Shown here piece after piece: positions 24,979 through 33,205 of a DNA stretch of 39,235 nucleotides (the first letter of the stretch is position 1; each line of letters begins with the position of its first letter). The stretch covers positions 1 through 39,235 of the forward strand of contig CALMKU010000180.1 of assembly GCA_937866945.1 (NCBI GenBank), in the 5' to 3' direction. The stretch is from an uncultured Tolumonas sp. (GTDB lineage: Bacteria; Pseudomonadota; Gammaproteobacteria; Enterobacterales; Aeromonadaceae). The position numbers and the translations under genes are program-made. The notes under the pieces were generated by a model. It saw nothing but the letters and a program-made list of their open reading frames with translations. It was not told the DNA's origin and made no database searches.

Positions 24979-25676
24979 AGTTCCAGCACTTCCTTAATAA
25001 AAGGAATCGTCAATTTACGCTGGGCATGCAAAGACGCACTGTCCAGTGTATCCAATGCTTGTAGTAAGGTTCGCATATCTCGTGATAAGCGATTCAACAG
25101 GAAACGGCCGACATCAACCGGTAGTTTGAATCCACGCAATGCTGCACGTAACTGTAAGGCGCCCAGTTTCCCTTCATCATCCAGTTCATGTAACTGAAAT
25201 GATACGCCCCAGTCCAGACGCGATGCTAAATCCGGTAAACAGAGACCTAATTTACGCGGTGCAGTAGTCGCTGACATGATCAATGAGCCGCGACTGGTTT
25301 CTTTCCAGCGGTTGAACAAATTAAACAGCGATTCTTCCCAAAGTTGGTCGCCCGCCACTGCATCGAGATTATCAAGACATAACAGCGGCATGCGCTCCAT
25401 GCCTTCCAGAATATCTGGCGAATATTGTTCATGCCGATCGAGAGGAATATAAACGGCGGATTCACCATTGCCATTAATTTCAGCACAGGTGGCATGTAAC
25501 AGATGTGAACGCCCAGACCCACGACAGCCCCAGAAATAGAGCAATGGAACACCTTCGCCGATGGCCGCATTCTTTAAAGTGGTGATGAGTTGCGCGTTAC
25601 TACCGGGATAAAAACTGGCAAATGTTTCATCATCAGGCAGTTGAACAGCCAGTGAAAGTTGAGTTGATTGCAGCAT
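24975..25676 (-). CDS. hda: DnaA inactivator Hda
   Basis: Hda, bound to the sliding clamp, triggers hydrolysis of DnaA-ATP and so prevents over-initiation. The 233-residue protein has the N-terminal clamp-binding QLSLAV, a Walker A-like GCRGSGRSHLLHA, LLCLDNLDAVAGD (Walker B) and LPDLASRLDWG, with an arginine-rich RDMRTLLQALD sensor region. The ATG at 25676 is chosen from three adjacent possible starts because it puts QLSL at the E. coli distance; AGGCGG lies upstream. It is third in upp-DUF2066-hda. Confidence 0.94.
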   Translation of the reverse strand: MLQSTQLSLAVQLPDDETFASFYPGSNAQLITTLKNAAIGEGVPLLYFWGCRGSGRSHLLHATCAEINGNGESAVYIPLDRHEQYSPDILEGMERMPLLCLDNLDAVAGDQLWEESLFNLFNRWKETSRGSLIMSATTAPRKLGLCLPDLASRLDWGVSFQLHELDDEGKLGALQLRAALRGFKLPVDVGRFLLNRLSRDMRTLLQALDTLDSASLHAQRKLTIPFIKEVLEL

Positions 25677-25688
25677 CATCACCGCCTG

Positions 25689-26291
25689 TTAATAAAGCTG
25701 AAGATAGGGAGGTTGCACCGATGCAGCCGTTTCTGTTCCGGCTAATACTAGCCCTAACTCAAGTTGACGAGGCAGCTGTTCTTCTGGGAAATTGTCCACA
25801 GTAATAAAGCCGCGCTCCTGCACATAAGCCTCTAATGCGGCAACAACTTGACCGGCTAATTCATTTTGCATTCCATAGGCTTGCCCACGAATAAGCACCG
25901 CGCCATCATTTCGGGCATCATGCAGTTGCCAATCTAATATCCATTCACCGTTTTGCTGGTGTAGCTGTCCCAGCAGCAGTTTATCCGCATCATAGCGCTG
26001 ACTGACCATCAGCAATGGCGACATAAAGGCATTTTCTATCGTCGCAGGCTGGATCTGAGTAGCATCATCAAGATCCATAATCGGAAAAATAAAGCGATAA
26101 CTCACAGAAGCTTGATAAGTGAACAGTTGAGGCCAACGCGTCGATTTATCATCCGGCACTATTTGCTCTTTGACAGATCGGTCTACCAGCCAGCAAAGAA
26201 TTCGCTCCGGCATAGCCTGAGATGGAAGGCTCCAGCCCAGACTGAGCAGCAAACAACATCGCAGTAATAAGCACCAGCAACTGTTCTTCAC
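25689..26291 (-). CDS. Short DUF2066-family periplasmic protein
   Basis: The 200-residue protein begins with a signal peptide (CLLLRCCLLLSLGWSLPSQA). It continues with the C-terminal half of the DUF2066 family: PERILCWLVDRS, YRFIFPIMDLDDATQI, MVSQRYDADKLLLGQLHQQNGEWILDWQLHD. Full-length relatives are roughly 350 residues. The N-terminal family region is missing, as if the leader had been joined straight to the second half. Function is unknown. It lies between upp and hda, where DUF2066 genes are often found. Flanking spacing is small (5 bases to upp, 12 to hda), so it is in the operon and apparently intact as an ORF. Confidence 0.75.
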   Translation of the reverse strand: MKNSCWCLLLRCCLLLSLGWSLPSQAMPERILCWLVDRSVKEQIVPDDKSTRWPQLFTYQASVSYRFIFPIMDLDDATQIQPATIENAFMSPLLMVSQRYDADKLLLGQLHQQNGEWILDWQLHDARNDGAVLIRGQAYGMQNELAGQVVAALEAYVQERGFITVDNFPEEQLPRQLELGLVLAGTETAASVQPPYLQLY

Positions 26292-26296
26292 AATAG

Positions 26297-26923
26297 TTAT
26301 TTAGTTCCGAATATTTTATCGCCCGCATCACCCAAGCCAGGAATGATATAACCTTTTTCATTCAGGCCCTGATCGATAGAAGCACAATAGACTTCCACAT
26401 CACCGTGGGCCGCTTGCAATGCCGCCAGCCCTTCCGGTGCAGCCACCAGAATAATAACCTTGATCTGCTTACAACCTTTTTGTTTCAACAAATCGATGGT
26501 CGCAATCATGGAACCACCGGTCGCCAGCATTGGATCAACGATCAACGCCAAACGCTCATCAATATTACTGACAATTTTCTGGAAATAAGGAACAGGTTTC
26601 AGTGTTTCTTCGTCACGATAAATACCGACCACACTCACACGTGCACTCGGCATATGTTCCAGAACACCATCCATCATGCCCAAGCCAGCACGCAGAATAG
26701 GCACTACCGTGACCTTTTTCCCTTTGATCTGATCCACTTCTACCGGACCATTCCAACCATCAATGGTTACTTTTTCAGTTTCAAAATCAGCGGTAGCTTC
26801 ATATGTCAGCAGGCTGCCCACTTCTTTGGCCAGTTCGCGGAAACGTTTTGTACTGATATCCGCTTCACGCATCAGACCCAGTTTGTGTTTAACCAGCGGG
26901 TGTTTAACCTCGACAACTTTCAT
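26297..26923 (-). CDS. upp: Uracil phosphoribosyltransferase
   Basis: Upp (208 residues, as in E. coli) makes UMP from uracil and PRPP for pyrimidine salvage. The PRPP loop is [22 protein letters not shown]. The uracil site is [16 protein letters not shown] at the C-terminus, and [11 protein letters not shown] is conserved. The ATG at 26923 ([16 protein letters not shown]) is chosen as the E. coli-like start with GGAG upstream. It is divergent from purM, as in E. coli, but the next gene is the DUF2066 protein instead of uraA. Confidence 0.96.
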   Translation of the reverse strand: MKVVEVKHPLVKHKLGLMREADISTKRFRELAKEVGSLLTYEATADFETEKVTIDGWNGPVEVDQIKGKKVTVVPILRAGLGMMDGVLEHMPSARVSVVGIYRDEETLKPVPYFQKIVSNIDERLALIVDPMLATGGSMIATIDLLKQKGCKQIKVIILVAAPEGLAALQAAHGDVEVYCASIDQGLNEKGYIIPGLGDAGDKIFGTK

Positions 26924-27033
26924 TATGAACTCCGTAATTTGATTATCCGGGGAAGATCTTATCATTCAGGTAAGACGAAAATGAATGTTTTCTACTACAA
27001 ACCACAGGTTTTCTTTTTCTCTTCGTTCCTGAC

Positions 27034-27042
27034 TGCTAGAAT
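27034..27042 (+). promoter_or_regulatory. Candidate extended -10 of the purMN promoter
   Basis: TGCTAGAAT (27034-27042) is an extended -10 element about 50 bases before the purM start. No convincing -35 is seen at the usual distance. This is inference only. Confidence 0.35.
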
Positions 27043-27091
27043 AGGGTCTGTTTAATCTCCCCCTTAACAGCGATTACGACAAGGATCTATC

Positions 27092-28129
27092 GTGACTGAC
27101 AAGACTTCACTGAGCTACAAGGACGCTGGCGTTGATATCGATGCAGGTAATGCCCTGGTTGAGCGTATCAAAGGCGTTGCCAAACGCACCCGCCGTCCTG
27201 AAGTAATGGGCGGATTAGGTGGTTTTGGCGCTCTGTGCCGAATTCCGGCTGGCTATCGCGAACCTATCCTGGTTTCTGGTACTGATGGCGTCGGCACCAA
27301 ATTGCGTCTGGCGATCGATCTGAAAAAACACGATACCGTTGGTATCGATCTGGTTGCAATGTGTGTGAACGACCTGATCGTTCAAGGTGCAGAACCGCTG
27401 TTCTTCTTGGATTACTACGCAACCGGTAAATTGGATGTCGATACTGCTGCCGCAGTAGTGACTGGTATAGGTGCAGGTTGTGAACAATCCAACTGTGCAT
27501 TAGTCGGTGGCGAAACGGCTGAAATGCCTGGCATGTATGAAGGTGAAGACTACGACATGGCAGGTTTCTGCGTAGGCGTGGTTGAAGCATCAGAAATCAT
27601 CGACGGCTCTAAAGTTGCCGCTGGCGATGCGTTGATTGCACTGGCATCTTCTGGCCCACACTCTAACGGTTTCTCTTTGATCCGTAAGATCCTGGAAGTG
27701 AGCAAAGCTGACGTACAACAGCCACTGGGCGACTCTACACTGGCTAACTCGCTGCTGGCACCGACTCGCATCTATGTTAAACCAGTGCTGAAGCTACTGA
27801 AAAACTGTGAAGTACATGCACTGTCACACATTACCGGTGGTGGCTTCTGGGAAAACATCCCACGTGTATTACCAGAAAACACCAAAGCAGTGATCGACGG
27901 TAGCAGCTGGCAATGGCCAGAAGTATTCAACTGGTTGCAAAAAAACGGCAACGTTGAAACTTACGAAATGTACCGCACTTTCAACTGTGGCGTTGGCATG
28001 ATCATCGCGCTGCCACAAGATCAGGTGGATGCTGCACTGGCATTGCTGAAAGCCGAAGGTGAAAACGCTTGGTTGATCGGTCATATCGAACAAGCCGCTG
28101 CCGGTGAGAAACAGGTAGAAATTAACTAA
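27092..28129 (+). CDS. purM: Phosphoribosylformylglycinamidine cyclo-ligase (AIR synthetase)
   Basis: PurM (345 residues) makes aminoimidazole ribotide from FGAM and ATP in purine synthesis. It has [13 protein letters not shown], the ATP/Mg segment [41 protein letters not shown] and the [13 protein letters not shown] loop. The start is GTG at 27092 with AAGGAT upstream, and the N-terminus is nearly that of E. coli. purN follows with TAATG overlap. No good PurR operator was found upstream. Confidence 0.97.
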   Translation: MTDKTSLSYKDAGVDIDAGNALVERIKGVAKRTRRPEVMGGLGGFGALCRIPAGYREPILVSGTDGVGTKLRLAIDLKKHDTVGIDLVAMCVNDLIVQGAEPLFFLDYYATGKLDVDTAAAVVTGIGAGCEQSNCALVGGETAEMPGMYEGEDYDMAGFCVGVVEASEIIDGSKVAAGDALIALASSGPHSNGFSLIRKILEVSKADVQQPLGDSTLANSLLAPTRIYVKPVLKLLKNCEVHALSHITGGGFWENIPRVLPENTKAVIDGSSWQWPEVFNWLQKNGNVETYEMYRTFNCGVGMIIALPQDQVDAALALLKAEGENAWLIGHIEQAAAGEKQVEIN

Positions 28130-28788
28130 TGAATCTGGTTGTTCTGATTTCTGGAACAGGAAGCAACTTGCAGGCTGTCATTGACGCCTGCAAGTCAGGC
28201 AAAATTCATGGCCGAGTCGCTGCTGTTATCAGTAACCGCGCAGATGCCTATGGATTGAAGCGTGCAAGTGCTGCTGATATCCATACTGCTGTCATTTCTA
28301 ATCAGGATTATGCTGATCGGGCACAATATGATGCGGCGTTGATGACTGAAATTGATCGTCACCAGCCAGATCTGATTGTTATGGCCGGTTTTATGCGGAT
28401 CTTAACGCCTGCTTTTGTGAATCACTATGCCGGACGCATGCTGAATATTCATCCGTCTTTGCTGCCTAAATACCAAGGCTTGCATACGCATCAAAAAGCC
28501 ATTGATGCCGGTGACAGTGAACATGGCGCCAGTGTACATTTCGTGACGGAAGAGCTCGATGGCGGCCCGGTGATCCTGCAGGCCAAAGTTCCTGTCTTTA
28601 CGGAAGATACCGCTGAAGAGTTAGCACAACGCGTACATGTGCAGGAACATCAGATCTATCCATTAGTGATCAACTGGTTTTGTCAGCAACGTTTAGTCAT
28701 GAAAGAAGGTAAAGCTTGGCTGGATGGCGAATGCCTTCCGGTATCCGGTTATGCCAGTGACGACGATGGCGCAGGGCAAACAGAGTAA
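28129..28788 (+). CDS. purN: Phosphoribosylglycinamide formyltransferase
   Basis: PurN (219 residues) transfers a formyl group from 10-formyl-THF to GAR in purine synthesis. It shows VVLISGTGSNLQAVIDAC for phosphate binding, the folate-binding MAGFMRILTPAFV, and catalytic Asn and His in MLNIHPSLLPKYQGLHTH, followed by GASVHFVTEELDGGPVI with the catalytic Asp. It overlaps purM by one base (TAATG). The 34-base palindrome at 28795-28828 lies directly after it. Confidence 0.97.
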   Translation: MNLVVLISGTGSNLQAVIDACKSGKIHGRVAAVISNRADAYGLKRASAADIHTAVISNQDYADRAQYDAALMTEIDRHQPDLIVMAGFMRILTPAFVNHYAGRMLNIHPSLLPKYQGLHTHQKAIDAGDSEHGASVHFVTEELDGGPVILQAKVPVFTEDTAEELAQRVHVQEHQIYPLVINWFCQQRLVMKEGKAWLDGECLPVSGYASDDDGAGQTE

Positions 28789-28794
28789 TGCAAA

Positions 28795-28828
28795 TAAAGA
28801 ACAGGGAGCTTAAGCTCCCTGTTCTTTA
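28795..28828. terminator. 34-base perfect palindrome, bidirectional terminator of purN and yafJ
   Basis: The sequence is its own reverse complement over 34 bases, centred at 28811/28812 (TAAAGAACAGGGAGCTT and its complement). It would fold as a long stem on either RNA with a T-rich 3' end (TTCTTTA). It begins 6 bases after the purN stop and contains the last codons and the TAA of yafJ. Confidence 0.88.
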
Positions 28829-29610
28829 TCTTCCGTCGTAATAGCAAATAACTGCTCACCGAAGCGGAAAACCTTCAGTTCACCACGTTCCATTTTCTGC
28901 CACTGCTCATTATTTGTCAGCGGCTGAGTCGCAATCACAGTCACTACGTCGTTCGGTGTCGTTTCCTGCTGAAAATCGATCGTAACATCGTCATCGATTA
29001 ACTTAGCCTGCCCAAATGGTGCTCGACGAGTAATACAATGAAGATTGCTGGTGCAATAGGTGATCAAATATTCGCCATCGGATAACAACATATTGAACAC
29101 GCCTAATTGCATTAATTCATTACATAACGTCGCTAGAAACTGAAATAATGCCTCGGATTCTTCTGGGAAAAATGGGAATTTTTTCTCTAGTTGGTTTAGC
29201 AACCAGCAAAATGTCTTTTCACTATCAGTTTGCCCAACCGGCACAAAACGCCCTACATCCAGCACTTCATAATCAGTCAGTTGCCCATTGTGCGCAAAGG
29301 TCCAATAACGCCCCCATAATTCTCGCGTAAATGGGTGAGTATTTTCTAATGCCACACTACCCCGATTCGCCTGCCGGATATGACTCACCACAGCACAACT
29401 TTTGATCGGATATTCCTGAACCAACTTAGCAATTTGAGACTGCGCACAAGCTACGGGATCTTTAAAAGTACGGCAGCCCTTCCCTTCATAGAAAGTAATG
29501 CCCCAGCCATCAACATGCGGGCCAGTACGCCCACCACGTTGTACTAATCCACTGAAACTAAAGCAGATATCAGTGGGAACATTCGCACTCATACCCAATA
29601 ATTCGCACAC
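28810..29610 (-). CDS. yafJ: Class II glutamine amidotransferase YafJ
   Basis: The 266-residue protein begins with GTG then Cys2, the expected N-terminal nucleophile of Ntn-type amidotransferases. It follows E. coli YafJ closely: CELLGMSANVPTDICFSFSG, HIRQANRGSVALENTHPF, WTFAHNGQLTDY and TTPNDVVTVIATQPLT. The ammonia acceptor is not known for this family. The GTG start at 29610 leaves Cys at position 2 and has AGG upstream. It follows gmhA by 18 bases on the same strand, as in E. coli. Confidence 0.94.
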   Translation of the reverse strand: MCELLGMSANVPTDICFSFSGLVQRGGRTGPHVDGWGITFYEGKGCRTFKDPVACAQSQIAKLVQEYPIKSCAVVSHIRQANRGSVALENTHPFTRELWGRYWTFAHNGQLTDYEVLDVGRFVPVGQTDSEKTFCWLLNQLEKKFPFFPEESEALFQFLATLCNELMQLGVFNMLLSDGEYLITYCTSNLHCITRRAPFGQAKLIDDDVTIDFQQETTPNDVVTVIATQPLTNNEQWQKMERGELKVFRFGEQLFAITTEDKEQGA

Positions 29611-29628
29611 AGCCTCACCTCGAACTAA

Positions 29629-30207
29629 TCAGACAGCCAACTCTTTTTCAATCAACATGATCAAAATATGGATAACTTTAATATGGATCTCTTGAATACG
29701 ATCCGCATACCCAAAATAAGGGACGCGAATTTCAACATCAGCCATACCAGCCATTTTACCGCCGTCTTTGCCAGTCAAAACAACAACTTTGATCCCTTTC
29801 GCTTTGGCTGATTCGATGGCGGTAATAATGTTTTGTGAATTACCGCTGGTCGAAATACCCAACATCACATCACCAGAGCGACCAACCGCCTCCAGATAAC
29901 GGGAAAATACATACTGATAACCATAGTCGTTAGAGACACAAGACAAATGACTTGGATCAGAAATGGCGATGCCGGCATAGCCCGGACGATCTTCACGGTA
30001 ACGGCCAGTTAACTCTTCGGCAAAATGCATGGCATCACAGTGTGATCCACCATTGCCGCATGACATGACTTTACCGCCATCACGCAGTGATGCTGCAATT
30101 AGTTTTGCCGCTTGTTCAATAGCATTAATATTTTCGACGTCAGCAATAAAATCGGCCAGAGCCTGCTGTGCGGTTACCAATTCCTGCTTAATAATTTCCT
30201 GATACAT
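29629..30207 (-). CDS. gmhA: Phosphoheptose isomerase (sedoheptulose-7-phosphate isomerase)
   Basis: GmhA (192 residues) converts sedoheptulose 7-phosphate to heptose 7-phosphate, the first step to the LPS inner-core heptose. It has the SIS-domain phosphate site [45 protein letters not shown] and the C-terminal [17 protein letters not shown] with the active-site His. The ATG at 30207 (MYQEII) matches E. coli, and AGGA is upstream; the ATG seven codons earlier has no ribosome site. Confidence 0.97.
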   Translation of the reverse strand: MYQEIIKQELVTAQQALADFIADVENINAIEQAAKLIAASLRDGGKVMSCGNGGSHCDAMHFAEELTGRYREDRPGYAGIAISDPSHLSCVSNDYGYQYVFSRYLEAVGRSGDVMLGISTSGNSQNIITAIESAKAKGIKVVVLTGKDGGKMAGMADVEIRVPYFGYADRIQEIHIKVIHILIMLIEKELAV

Positions 30208-30248
30208 ATGCGGTATTTTTCCTTTCATTTTTTATATGGAAAAAACGT

Positions 30249-30998
30249 TTATTCTTGTTCGGGCCGCCACAGACAACTACCGCCTTTTTTAGCAACCAGA
30301 TCTAATCTTTTTTCATGTGCCGCTAATTCATCATCTGACGCACGTAAAACTTTCAACGAACCATTCCGCTGCAGCATTTTCAACTGCTGAGCTGATGCAG
30401 ATGAACCAGAACTATTATCATTGACTGTGTTGTGTAACTCCAGTCGCGTCTGGCCTCCCGTCATCAATAAATAGACATCAGCCAGAATTTCGGCGTCCAA
30501 TAACGCGCCGTGCAAAGTACGATGCGAGTTATCAATACCAAAACGCGTACATAACGCATCCAAACTGTTACGTTTGCCGGGGAATTGCCCTCGCGCCAAT
30601 GCCAGCGAATCCGTAACCCCACAGATGTCTTTAACCCGCTCCGTCCAACCCAGCTTCTCAAATTCATGATTGATGAAGCCAACGTCGAACGCTGCGTTAT
30701 GAATGACTAATTCCGCACCGCGAATAAAATCCCGGAATTCTTGTGCGATAGCCGCAAACGGCGGTTTATCTGCAAGGAAGGCGTCGGTAATACCATGAAC
30801 GCGGATCGCTTCTTCATCCACCAAACGATCTGGTTTGATATAAACATGGTAATGATTTCCGGTTAAACGGCGGTTTATCACCTCCACACAACCAATTTCA
30901 ATGATGCGGTGACCAAGATAAACCGGGCCACCGCTCTGGTTCATACCCGTGGTTTCAGTATCTAGAATTACGTAGCGATTCGTTTGCATTGGGTTCAT
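30249..30998 (-). CDS. dnaQ: DNA polymerase III epsilon subunit, 3'-5' proofreading exonuclease
   Basis: DnaQ (249 residues) proofreads replication. The DEDDh exonuclease motifs are visible: Exo I with Asp13 and Glu15 ([12 protein letters not shown]), Exo II in [17 protein letters not shown], and Exo III in [27 protein letters not shown] follows, at the position where E. coli has its clamp-binding QTSMAF. A flexible linker ([13 protein letters not shown]) leads to the C-terminal polymerase-binding tail. It is divergent from rnhA by 49 bases, as in E. coli. Confidence 0.96.
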   Translation of the reverse strand: MNPMQTNRYVILDTETTGMNQSGGPVYLGHRIIEIGCVEVINRRLTGNHYHVYIKPDRLVDEEAIRVHGITDAFLADKPPFAAIAQEFRDFIRGAELVIHNAAFDVGFINHEFEKLGWTERVKDICGVTDSLALARGQFPGKRNSLDALCTRFGIDNSHRTLHGALLDAEILADVYLLMTGGQTRLELHNTVNDNSSGSSASAQQLKMLQRNGSLKVLRASDDELAAHEKRLDLVAKKGGSCLWRPEQE

Positions 30999-31047
30999 AG
31001 CACTTTTATGTCACACTTTACTCAGACGCTCAGAATACCACGACACT

Positions 31048-31515
31048 ATGCTAAAACAGATAACTCTCTATACCGATGGCTCATGTCTCGGCAACCCTGG
31101 CCCTGGCGGTTATGCCGCTGTTTTGATCTACAAACAACACCGTAAAGAATTAGCTCAAGGTTACGAGCTGACCACCAATAACCGCATGGAGTTAATGGCC
31201 GCTATTGCCGGTTTACAGTCTTTGAGTGAACCCTGCCAGGTCAAACTAACGACTGATAGCCAATATGTTCGTCAAGGTATCACCCAGTGGATCCACGGCT
31301 GGAAAAAGAAAGGCTGGAAAACGGCAAACCGTAAACCAGTTAAGAATGTGGATTTATGGTTACAGCTAGACAGCGAAATTCAACGTCATGATGTGGAATG
31401 GTTTTGGGTCAAAGGGCACTCAGGTCATCCGGAAAATGAACGCTGCGATGAACTAGCTCGCAATGCCGCACTGGCAGCTGATAGCCATCTGGTTGATACC
31501 GGCTACCCGGCGTAA
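31048..31515 (+). CDS. rnhA: Ribonuclease HI
   Basis: RnhA (155 residues; E. coli 155) cleaves the RNA strand of RNA-DNA hybrids. The catalytic acids are at the E. coli positions: Asp10 ([11 protein letters not shown]), Glu48 (NNRMELMAA), Asp70 (TTDSQYV) and the Asp in [13 protein letters not shown]. It ends 8 bases before the convergent yafS stop, with no obvious terminator between them. Confidence 0.97.
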   Translation: MLKQITLYTDGSCLGNPGPGGYAAVLIYKQHRKELAQGYELTTNNRMELMAAIAGLQSLSEPCQVKLTTDSQYVRQGITQWIHGWKKKGWKTANRKPVKNVDLWLQLDSEIQRHDVEWFWVKGHSGHPENERCDELARNAALAADSHLVDTGYPA

Positions 31516-31523
31516 TAAACCAT

Positions 31524-32264
31524 CTAACGTTCAATCCGGGTTTGATTTTTTAGTCTGGCCATACCGCCTACCATCACCGGGCGTTTGAGCCAGGCGGCTT
31601 CCCGAAGCCGGGTCAACGGAATGGTACGTTTTCGGGCGGCCAACATATAGGTTGATGCAAAGCGATAACCGCAACGTCTTACCGTGTTTTCCCGGCCAAA
31701 GTGAAACCAGCTACGGCGAGAAAGAGACGAATAAGTAAATCCTTCCAGATGAACAATTTCAAAACCAAGCAGATGCAGCCAGTCCAGCACGCGCTCAGGC
31801 GAGAACATCTGCGCGGACCAAGGTAAACGCCGCCTTAAATGCGGCAGTAATTTACCTAAGCCAACCAAACTATGCGGATTAAAACCACTGATGATGATCC
31901 AACCATCCGGAGTTAATACCCGTTCCGCTTCGCGTAATATCTGATGGGGATCACTGCTGAAATCTAACGTATGCGCCAGTAAACACGCATCAATACTGCC
32001 GGTTCGGATAGGCAATTCATCAACATCTGCAATAATGCCAAGTGACGCACCTTCAGATGCTAACGCGCACTGATGACGAATAGTCGAAGCAGAGCACGAA
32101 AGCTGACTACTCAGTGTGCCTAACTTCAACAGATGATAGCCAAACATAAATTGACACCATTCATCGAGCTTATGTTGGATCTCCATCGCCAGCCAATCAC
32201 CCATGGGTAATTCGCTCCAGTTCTCTGGCGCAATAATCTCCCGGTTTGTTTTTGCTGGTTTCAC
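31524..32264 (-). CDS. yafS: YafS-like SAM-dependent methyltransferase family protein
   Basis: The 246-residue protein matches E. coli YafS: FMFGYHLLKLGTLS, IIADVDELPIRTGSIDACLLAHTLDFSSDPHQILREAERVLTPDGWIIISGFNPHSLVGL, MFSPERVLDWLHLLGFE and ARKRTIPLT. It has a class I methyltransferase fold, but the glycine-rich SAM motif I is not visible (QLSCSAS in its place). Real activity and substrate are therefore unknown. Its place between rnhA and divergent gloB is that of E. coli yafS. Confidence 0.88.
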   Translation of the reverse strand: MKPAKTNREIIAPENWSELPMGDWLAMEIQHKLDEWCQFMFGYHLLKLGTLSSQLSCSASTIRHQCALASEGASLGIIADVDELPIRTGSIDACLLAHTLDFSSDPHQILREAERVLTPDGWIIISGFNPHSLVGLGKLLPHLRRRLPWSAQMFSPERVLDWLHLLGFEIVHLEGFTYSSLSRRSWFHFGRENTVRRCGYRFASTYMLAARKRTIPLTRLREAAWLKRPVMVGGMARLKNQTRIER

Positions 32265-32351
32265 TTCATCACCTCAACGCGGGTAAATATTGCCTTTCTC
32301 TCTCTTTCATTTTATACACAACACTGCGTAATTCGAACCGGAGCTCATCAC

Positions 32352-33122
32352 ATGTTGCAGGTACAAGCCATTCCCAGTCGTACAGACAATTATATTTGGC
32401 TGATTAAGCAAGACGACCAAGCTATCGTTGTTGATCCCGGCGAATCTGCCCCCGTGATTGAACGATTACAACAACAAGCGCTGACACTTCGGGCGATTTT
32501 CATTACACACCACCATCATGATCATGTAGATGGGGTTGCTGAGCTACTAAAGCAATACCCGCCGTGCGAAGTTTACGGCCCGCAAATTGTATTGTCTGAT
32601 GTACCACAGCTACAAACCATGCACGATCAGGATTTGATCAGCTTCCCAGATCTTCAGCTGGCATTTAAAGTCTGGCACACGCCAGGGCATACGGCTGAAC
32701 ACATTGTATTTCACGGTCATGGCGCCCTGTTTTGTGGCGATACGCTCTTTTCTGGTGGTTGCGGACGCTTATTTACCGGCACCGCGACACAGATGTATCA
32801 CTCGCTGCAACGACTGGCTAGTTTACCAGAGGAGACTCTAGTTTATCCTGCCCATGAATATACTTACAATAATTTAAGCTATTGCTGGCAGGTTGAACCA
32901 GATAATATGTTTATAATGTCGCGAATTAAAGATGTTAGTAAATTACGGCAACAAGGCTGCCCAACACTGCCATCGTCGATTGGTATAGAAAAGAGATGCA
33001 ATGTGTTTTTACGTACAAATAGTCCCAGTGTTGTGACTTATGCTCAAAAATCGAGCGATCTCTATCTCGAAAATGAGATCCAGATCTTTGCTATTTTGCG
33101 CGAAAAAAAGAATAATCTTTAA
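32352..33122 (+). CDS. gloB: Hydroxyacylglutathione hydrolase (glyoxalase II)
   Basis: GloB (256 residues) hydrolyses S-lactoylglutathione to D-lactate and glutathione, ending methylglyoxal detoxification. The metal sites are present: THHHHDHVDG (His53, 55, 58 and Asp57), His113 in TPGHTAEH, Asp130 in CGDTLFSGGCGRLF and His168 in AHEYT. The glutathione-binding C-terminal REKKNNL is kept. The usual Gly of GHTxGH is Glu here. It is divergent from yafS and upstream of mltD, as in E. coli. Confidence 0.94.
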   Translation: MLQVQAIPSRTDNYIWLIKQDDQAIVVDPGESAPVIERLQQQALTLRAIFITHHHHDHVDGVAELLKQYPPCEVYGPQIVLSDVPQLQTMHDQDLISFPDLQLAFKVWHTPGHTAEHIVFHGHGALFCGDTLFSGGCGRLFTGTATQMYHSLQRLASLPEETLVYPAHEYTYNNLSYCWQVEPDNMFIMSRIKDVSKLRQQGCPTLPSSIGIEKRCNVFLRTNSPSVVTYAQKSSDLYLENEIQIFAILREKKNNL

Positions 33123-33205
33123 GCTGTAACTGAGCATAATTTATGCAAGGCTTGATCTGAACCCTAAACACACATACCATCTGTCAAAATTTTGAGGATG
33201 ACTGG

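Noticed and set aside
26975..26992. GAAAA-N6-TTTTC inverted repeat upstream of purM as a PurR operator
   Set aside because: The PurR site is a 16-base palindrome with abutting CG centre (ACGCAAACGTTTTCGT-type). Here the arms are separated by TGAATG and the centre does not match, so spacing and sequence are wrong.
26405..27055. Long plus-strand open frame (216 codons) opposite upp
   Set aside because: It is antisense to upp, which has full family conservation, and its translation shows no domain. The frame is open as a by-product of upp codon use.
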